From: CAZKTO01 sp964555685
GTDB lineage: Bacteria; Chloroflexota; Dehalococcoidia; SHYB01
DNA: 5,657 bases
Direction: 5' to 3'
Assembly: GCA_964555685.1 (NCBI GenBank)
Contig: CAZKTO010000098.1
Coordinates: 1-5,657, forward strand
In this document: positions 5,657 to 5,657 of the stretch, in pieces
Layout of the letters: every line of letters begins with the position of its first letter
Numbering within the stretch: position 1 is the first letter of the stretch
Made by a program: the position numbers and the translations under genes
The notes under the pieces: generated by a model
Database searches by the model: none
The model's input: the letters and a program-made list of their open reading frames with translations, nothing else
Told to the model about the DNA's origin: nothing

Positions 5657-5657
5657 G

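Noticed and set aside
1..5657. CRISPR array, insertion sequence, tRNA or rRNA
   Set aside because: Reading through both strands showed no regularly spaced repeats, transposase motifs, terminal inverted repeats flanking a gene, or cloverleaf-like segments with conserved tRNA bases.

Overview
The window is GC-rich bacterial DNA dominated by GCC, CTC, AAG and similar GC-ending codons. It carries one complete four-gene operon on the + strand, facing two genes on the - strand. The operon encodes a three-subunit molybdenum hydroxylase of the xanthine dehydrogenase / CO dehydrogenase family, in the cox-like order FAD subunit, [2Fe-2S] subunit, molybdopterin subunit, followed by a small MoaD/ThiS-like sulfur-carrier protein. 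The composition and cox-like architecture fit an environmental aerobe or facultative aerobe, for example of the Chloroflexota or a similar GC-rich soil or subsurface lineage. Taxonomy cannot be fixed from this sequence, and no ribosomal RNA or other marker gene is present.

Region 1-202 is the leader. It holds a 14-bp inverted repeat (59-91), a plausible sigma70-type promoter whose -35 box sits at the tip of that repeat (72-99), and a possible 20-codon leader ORF (136-198). The leader ORF's last codons and stop form the Shine-Dalgarno sequence of the first structural gene. That gene appears to start at a rare CTG codon (203); the nearest in-frame ATG (257) would remove the conserved N-terminus.

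Region 203-4184 is the operon, with gaps of 2, 25 and 19 nt. Electrons would pass from substrate at the molybdenum centre (770-aa subunit) through two [2Fe-2S] clusters (160-aa subunit) to FAD (about 290-aa subunit). The large subunit keeps the general catalytic residues, but it lacks the CoxL selenium/copper-loop cysteine motif and the purine-positioning Glu of xanthine oxidase. It is therefore neither a form I CO dehydrogenase nor a typical xanthine dehydrogenase, and its substrate is unknown. The MoaD-like protein ends in Gly-Gly-Gly and probably serves cofactor sulfur chemistry for this enzyme or for molybdopterin synthesis in general.

Region 4185-4762 is visibly poorer in GC and contains a - strand Nudix hydrolase with its own likely extended -10 promoter, suggestive of separate acquisition. 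Region 4763-5657 holds an SMP-30/gluconolactonase-family gene on the - strand, complete or nearly complete at the window edge. No CRISPR array, insertion sequence, tRNA or rRNA was seen. The most unusual features are the leader/CTG-start arrangement and the dedicated sulfur carrier at the end of the hydroxylase operon; neither proves a new system.
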